Shown piece by piece: positions 6,541 to 8,663 of a stretch of 8,663 nucleotides of DNA; within the stretch, counting starts at the first letter, position 1; the number at the start of each line of letters is the position of its first letter. The position numbers were made by a program, and so were the translations under genes. The stretch spans positions 1 through 8,663 of the forward strand of contig CADBPL010000173.1 in the NCBI GenBank assembly GCA_902796535.1, given 5' to 3'. The DNA is from Oscillospiraceae bacterium. Lineage in GTDB: Bacteria; Bacillota; Clostridia; Oscillospirales; Acutalibacteraceae. The notes under the pieces are model-generated. The model saw nothing but the letters and a program-made list of their open reading frames with translations. It was not told the origin of the DNA and ran no database searches.

Positions 6541-8478
6541 ATGGGTTACAACATTGCACAAAAACTGATCCGCTCGCACCTTGTCAGCGGAGAAATGACG
6601 CCCGGCACCGAGATCGGTTTGAGAATCGACCAGACGCTGACGCAGGACGCGACCGGAACCATGGCTTATCTGGAATTTGAAGCCATGGGCGTGCCGCGCG
6701 TCAAAACCGAGCTGAGCGTTGCCTACATTGATCACAACACCCTGCAAAACGGGTTTGAAAACGCCGACGACCATCGCTTTATCCAAAGCGTCGCCAAAAA
6801 GCGCGGCCTGCGGTATTCCCGCCCCGGCAACGGCATTTGCCATCAGGTTCATCTGGAACGCTTCGGCAAGCCCGGCAAGACCCTGATCGGCTCCGACAGC
6901 CACACGCCCACCGGCGGCGGCATCGGTATGCTGGCCATGGGCGCGGGCGGCATGGACGTGGCCGTGGCCATGGGCGGCGGCACGTACTACATCAATATGC
7001 CGAACGTGCTCAAAGTAAACCTCACCGGCCGCCTCAGCCCGTGGGTCGCCGCAAAGGACGTTATTTTAGAGGTGCTGCGCATTCTCAGCGTCAAGGGCGG
7101 CGTAGGCCGCATTATCGAATACGGCGGCGAGGGCGTCAAAACGCTCAGTGTGCCGGAGCGCGCGACCATCACCAACATGGGAGCGGAGCTTGGCGCGACC
7201 ACCTCAGTGTTTCCGTCGGATGAAAACACGCTCGCCTTCCTCACCGCGCAGGGCCGCGCCGAAGACTGGTGCGAGCTCAAGGCGGACGACGACGCCGAAT
7301 ACGAAAAGATCATCGAGATCGATTTGTCTGCGCTTGAACCGATGGCGGCTATGCCCCATATGCCCGACAAGGTCAAAACCGTGCGCGAGATCGGCCGGAT
7401 GAAGATCGATCAGGTCTGCATCGGCTCCTGCACCAATTCGTCCCTCATGGATATGCTCAAGGTCGCGTCCATCCTCAAGGGCAAAACCGTCCACCCCGAC
7501 GTCAGCCTGTCCATTGCGCCCGGCTCCAAGCAGGTGCTCAACATGCTTTCGCTCAACGGCGCGCTGGCCGACATGATCGGCGCGGGCGCCCGCATCCTCG
7601 AATCCGCCTGCGGCCCGTGCATCGGCATGGGGCAGTCGCCCAACAGCAAGGGAGTTTCCCTGCGCACCTTCAACCGCAACTTTGAAGGCCGTTCCGGCAC
7701 GGCAGACGCCGGCATTTATCTGGTCAGCCCCGAAGTGGCCGCCGCCAGCGCCATTGCGGGCGTGCTGACTGATCCGCGCACGCTGGGCGACGCGCCGCAG
7801 ATCGAACTGCCGCAGCAGTTTTTGATCAACGACAACATGATCGCCCTGCCCGCGGATGAAAAAGACGCGGACAGCATAGAAATCAAATACGGCCCGAATA
7901 TCAAGCCGTTCCCGGTCAGCGAGGCGCTGCCCGAAAGCCTTGCCAAAAAAGCAATCCTCAAAGTCGGCGACAACATCACGACCGACCACATCATGCCTGC
8001 CGGCGCAAAGATCCTCCCCTACCGCTCCAACATTCCGTTCCTGTCGAACTTCTGCTTTAAGCAGTGTGATGAGAACTTTGCCGAAAACTGCAAGCGCGAA
8101 GGCGGCGGCATCATCATCGGCGGCGCAAACTACGGGCAGGGCTCCTCGCGCGAACACGCGGCGCTGGTGCCGCTTTACCTCGGCATCAAGGCTGTGGTGA
8201 CCAAATCGTTCGCCCGCATCCACGCGGCGAATCTCGTCAACGCCGGCATCATCCCCTTCAACTTTGTCAACGAAGCCGATTATGACAAAATCGACGTCTA
8301 TGACGAACTGGAGCTGCCGAACGTGCGCACGGCCATCGCGGGCGGCAAACCCGTTGAAATGGTCAACAAAACCAAAAACGAAAGCTACGAACTCACCTAC
8401 GATCTTTCAGCGCGTCAGCGCGATATGATCCTCGCCGGCGGTCTGCTGAACTATACCAGAGAAAACGGAAAGGGCTGA
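6541..8478 (+). CDS. Aconitate hydratase, short Aquifex-type
   Basis: This enzyme interconverts citrate and isocitrate through cis-aconitate, using a [4Fe-4S] cluster in the cytoplasm. The three cluster cysteines are visible: Cys297 in CIGSCTNSS (293-301), and Cys357 and Cys360 in ACGPCIG (356-362). Other family motifs are GSDSHTPTGGGIGMLAMGAGG (117-137), SIAPGSKQV near 324, and NFEGRSG (380-386). A fused C-terminal swivel domain (about 460-600) carries GDNITTDHIMPAG (476-488) and YGQGSSREHAALVP (531-544). At 645 residues it is much shorter than AcnA (about 890) and matches the length of the 'Aquifex-type' aconitase family found in many Clostridia. It resembles a fused LeuC-LeuD. Isopropylmalate dehydratase or homoaconitase activity cannot be fully excluded, but the downstream isocitrate dehydrogenase-like gene favours aconitase. 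The product is likely a step in making 2-oxoglutarate for glutamate. It is first in the rightward operon. Confidence 0.94.
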   Translation: MGYNIAQKLIRSHLVSGEMTPGTEIGLRIDQTLTQDATGTMAYLEFEAMGVPRVKTELSVAYIDHNTLQNGFENADDHRFIQSVAKKRGLRYSRPGNGICHQVHLERFGKPGKTLIGSDSHTPTGGGIGMLAMGAGGMDVAVAMGGGTYYINMPNVLKVNLTGRLSPWVAAKDVILEVLRILSVKGGVGRIIEYGGEGVKTLSVPERATITNMGAELGATTSVFPSDENTLAFLTAQGRAEDWCELKADDDAEYEKIIEIDLSALEPMAAMPHMPDKVKTVREIGRMKIDQVCIGSCTNSSLMDMLKVASILKGKTVHPDVSLSIAPGSKQVLNMLSLNGALADMIGAGARILESACGPCIGMGQSPNSKGVSLRTFNRNFEGRSGTADAGIYLVSPEVAAASAIAGVLTDPRTLGDAPQIELPQQFLINDNMIALPADEKDADSIEIKYGPNIKPFPVSEALPESLAKKAILKVGDNITTDHIMPAGAKILPYRSNIPFLSNFCFKQCDENFAENCKREGGGIIIGGANYGQGSSREHAALVPLYLGIKAVVTKSFARIHAANLVNAGIIPFNFVNEADYDKIDVYDELELPNVRTAIAGGKPVEMVNKTKNESYELTYDLSARQRDMILAGGLLNYTRENGKG

Positions 8479-8484
8479 TTACTC

Positions 8485-8663
8485 ATGTTTGAAGAACAAA
8501 TCAAAGCGGCAAGCGCGAAATACGAACAGCTCCTGCGCGAGCAGCTCGAACGCAACGAACGCATCAAAGCAGTCGGCGATTTCGTCGATTACAAGGCGCT
8601 GGACACCATCATCATCGGTATTTGCGGCGGCGACGGCATCGGGCCGATCATCTGCAAAGAGTC
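8485..8663 (+). CDS. Isocitrate/isopropylmalate dehydrogenase family protein, N-terminal part only
   Basis: Only 59 complete codons are present before the right edge. Residues 1-30 form a charged, Glu/Lys/Arg/Gln-rich stretch that looks helical. Next come TIIIGICGG and GDGIGP (49-54), the first-strand signature of the NAD(P)-dependent isocitrate and 3-isopropylmalate dehydrogenases. The usual residue after this motif is Glu, but here it is Ile, and the preceding residue is Gly rather than Pro. The signature sits about 40 residues later than in typical members, so there is an N-terminal extension. The gene starts 6 nt after the aconitase stop, with a GGAAAGGG-like ribosome site about 10 bases upstream within the end of the aconitase gene, indicating one operon. 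Given that neighbour, oxidation of isocitrate to 2-oxoglutarate is the likely role, but the substrate-binding part is outside the window. Confidence 0.8.
   Translation, partial: MFEEQIKAASAKYEQLLREQLERNERIKAVGDFVDYKALDTIIIGICGGDGIGPIICKE

Noticed and set aside
7204..8223. 339-codon open frame on the minus strand inside the aconitase gene
   Set aside because: It is a shadow of the aconitase reading frame. The composition is artefactual and the aconitase motifs on the plus strand are unmistakable.

Overview
The window looks like ordinary chromosomal DNA from a fairly GC-rich member of the Firmicutes, most likely class Clostridia and perhaps an Oscillospiraceae/Ruminococcaceae-type gut anaerobe. 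The evidence for this is SpoIIIE-like features in the DNA translocase, strong AGGAGG-type ribosome binding sites, sigma-A-type promoters, a short single-chain 'Aquifex-type' aconitase followed by an isocitrate/isopropylmalate-type dehydrogenase, and a stand-alone ComEC-like metallo-hydrolase. The taxonomic placement is inference from gene content and style only. No phage, transposon, CRISPR, tRNA or rRNA signal was seen.

Layout: two transcription units diverge from a 140-bp AT-rich intergenic region (6401-6540). Leftward (minus strand, 6400 down to 1) run four tightly packed genes. They are uppP (undecaprenyl-diphosphatase), an ftsK/spoIIIE DNA translocase 16 nt later, a YgiQ-family radical SAM protein 5 nt later, and a ComEC-like metallo-beta-lactamase-fold protein whose start overlaps the end of ygiQ by 71 nt. 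The last gene runs off the left edge with probably only a short C-terminus missing. Rightward (plus strand, 6541 onward) run an aconitate hydratase gene and, 6 nt after its stop, the beginning of an isocitrate dehydrogenase-family gene cut by the right edge.

How they fit together: the right-hand pair catalyses, or is expected to catalyse, citrate to isocitrate to 2-oxoglutarate. In anaerobes this oxidative half-cycle mainly feeds glutamate synthesis. The left-hand operon combines cell-envelope lipid-carrier recycling (UppP) and chromosome segregation at the septum (FtsK/SpoIIIE) with two proteins of unclear role. The grouping looks like co-transcription rather than one pathway.

The intergenic region is the most informative non-coding part. 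Each direction has a well-spaced sigma-A-type promoter. The aconitase promoter has a perfect 10-bp palindrome over its predicted transcription start. The uppP promoter sits so close to the start codon that its -10 box abuts the Shine-Dalgarno sequence. No clearly new biological system was found. The findings are local features worth checking.
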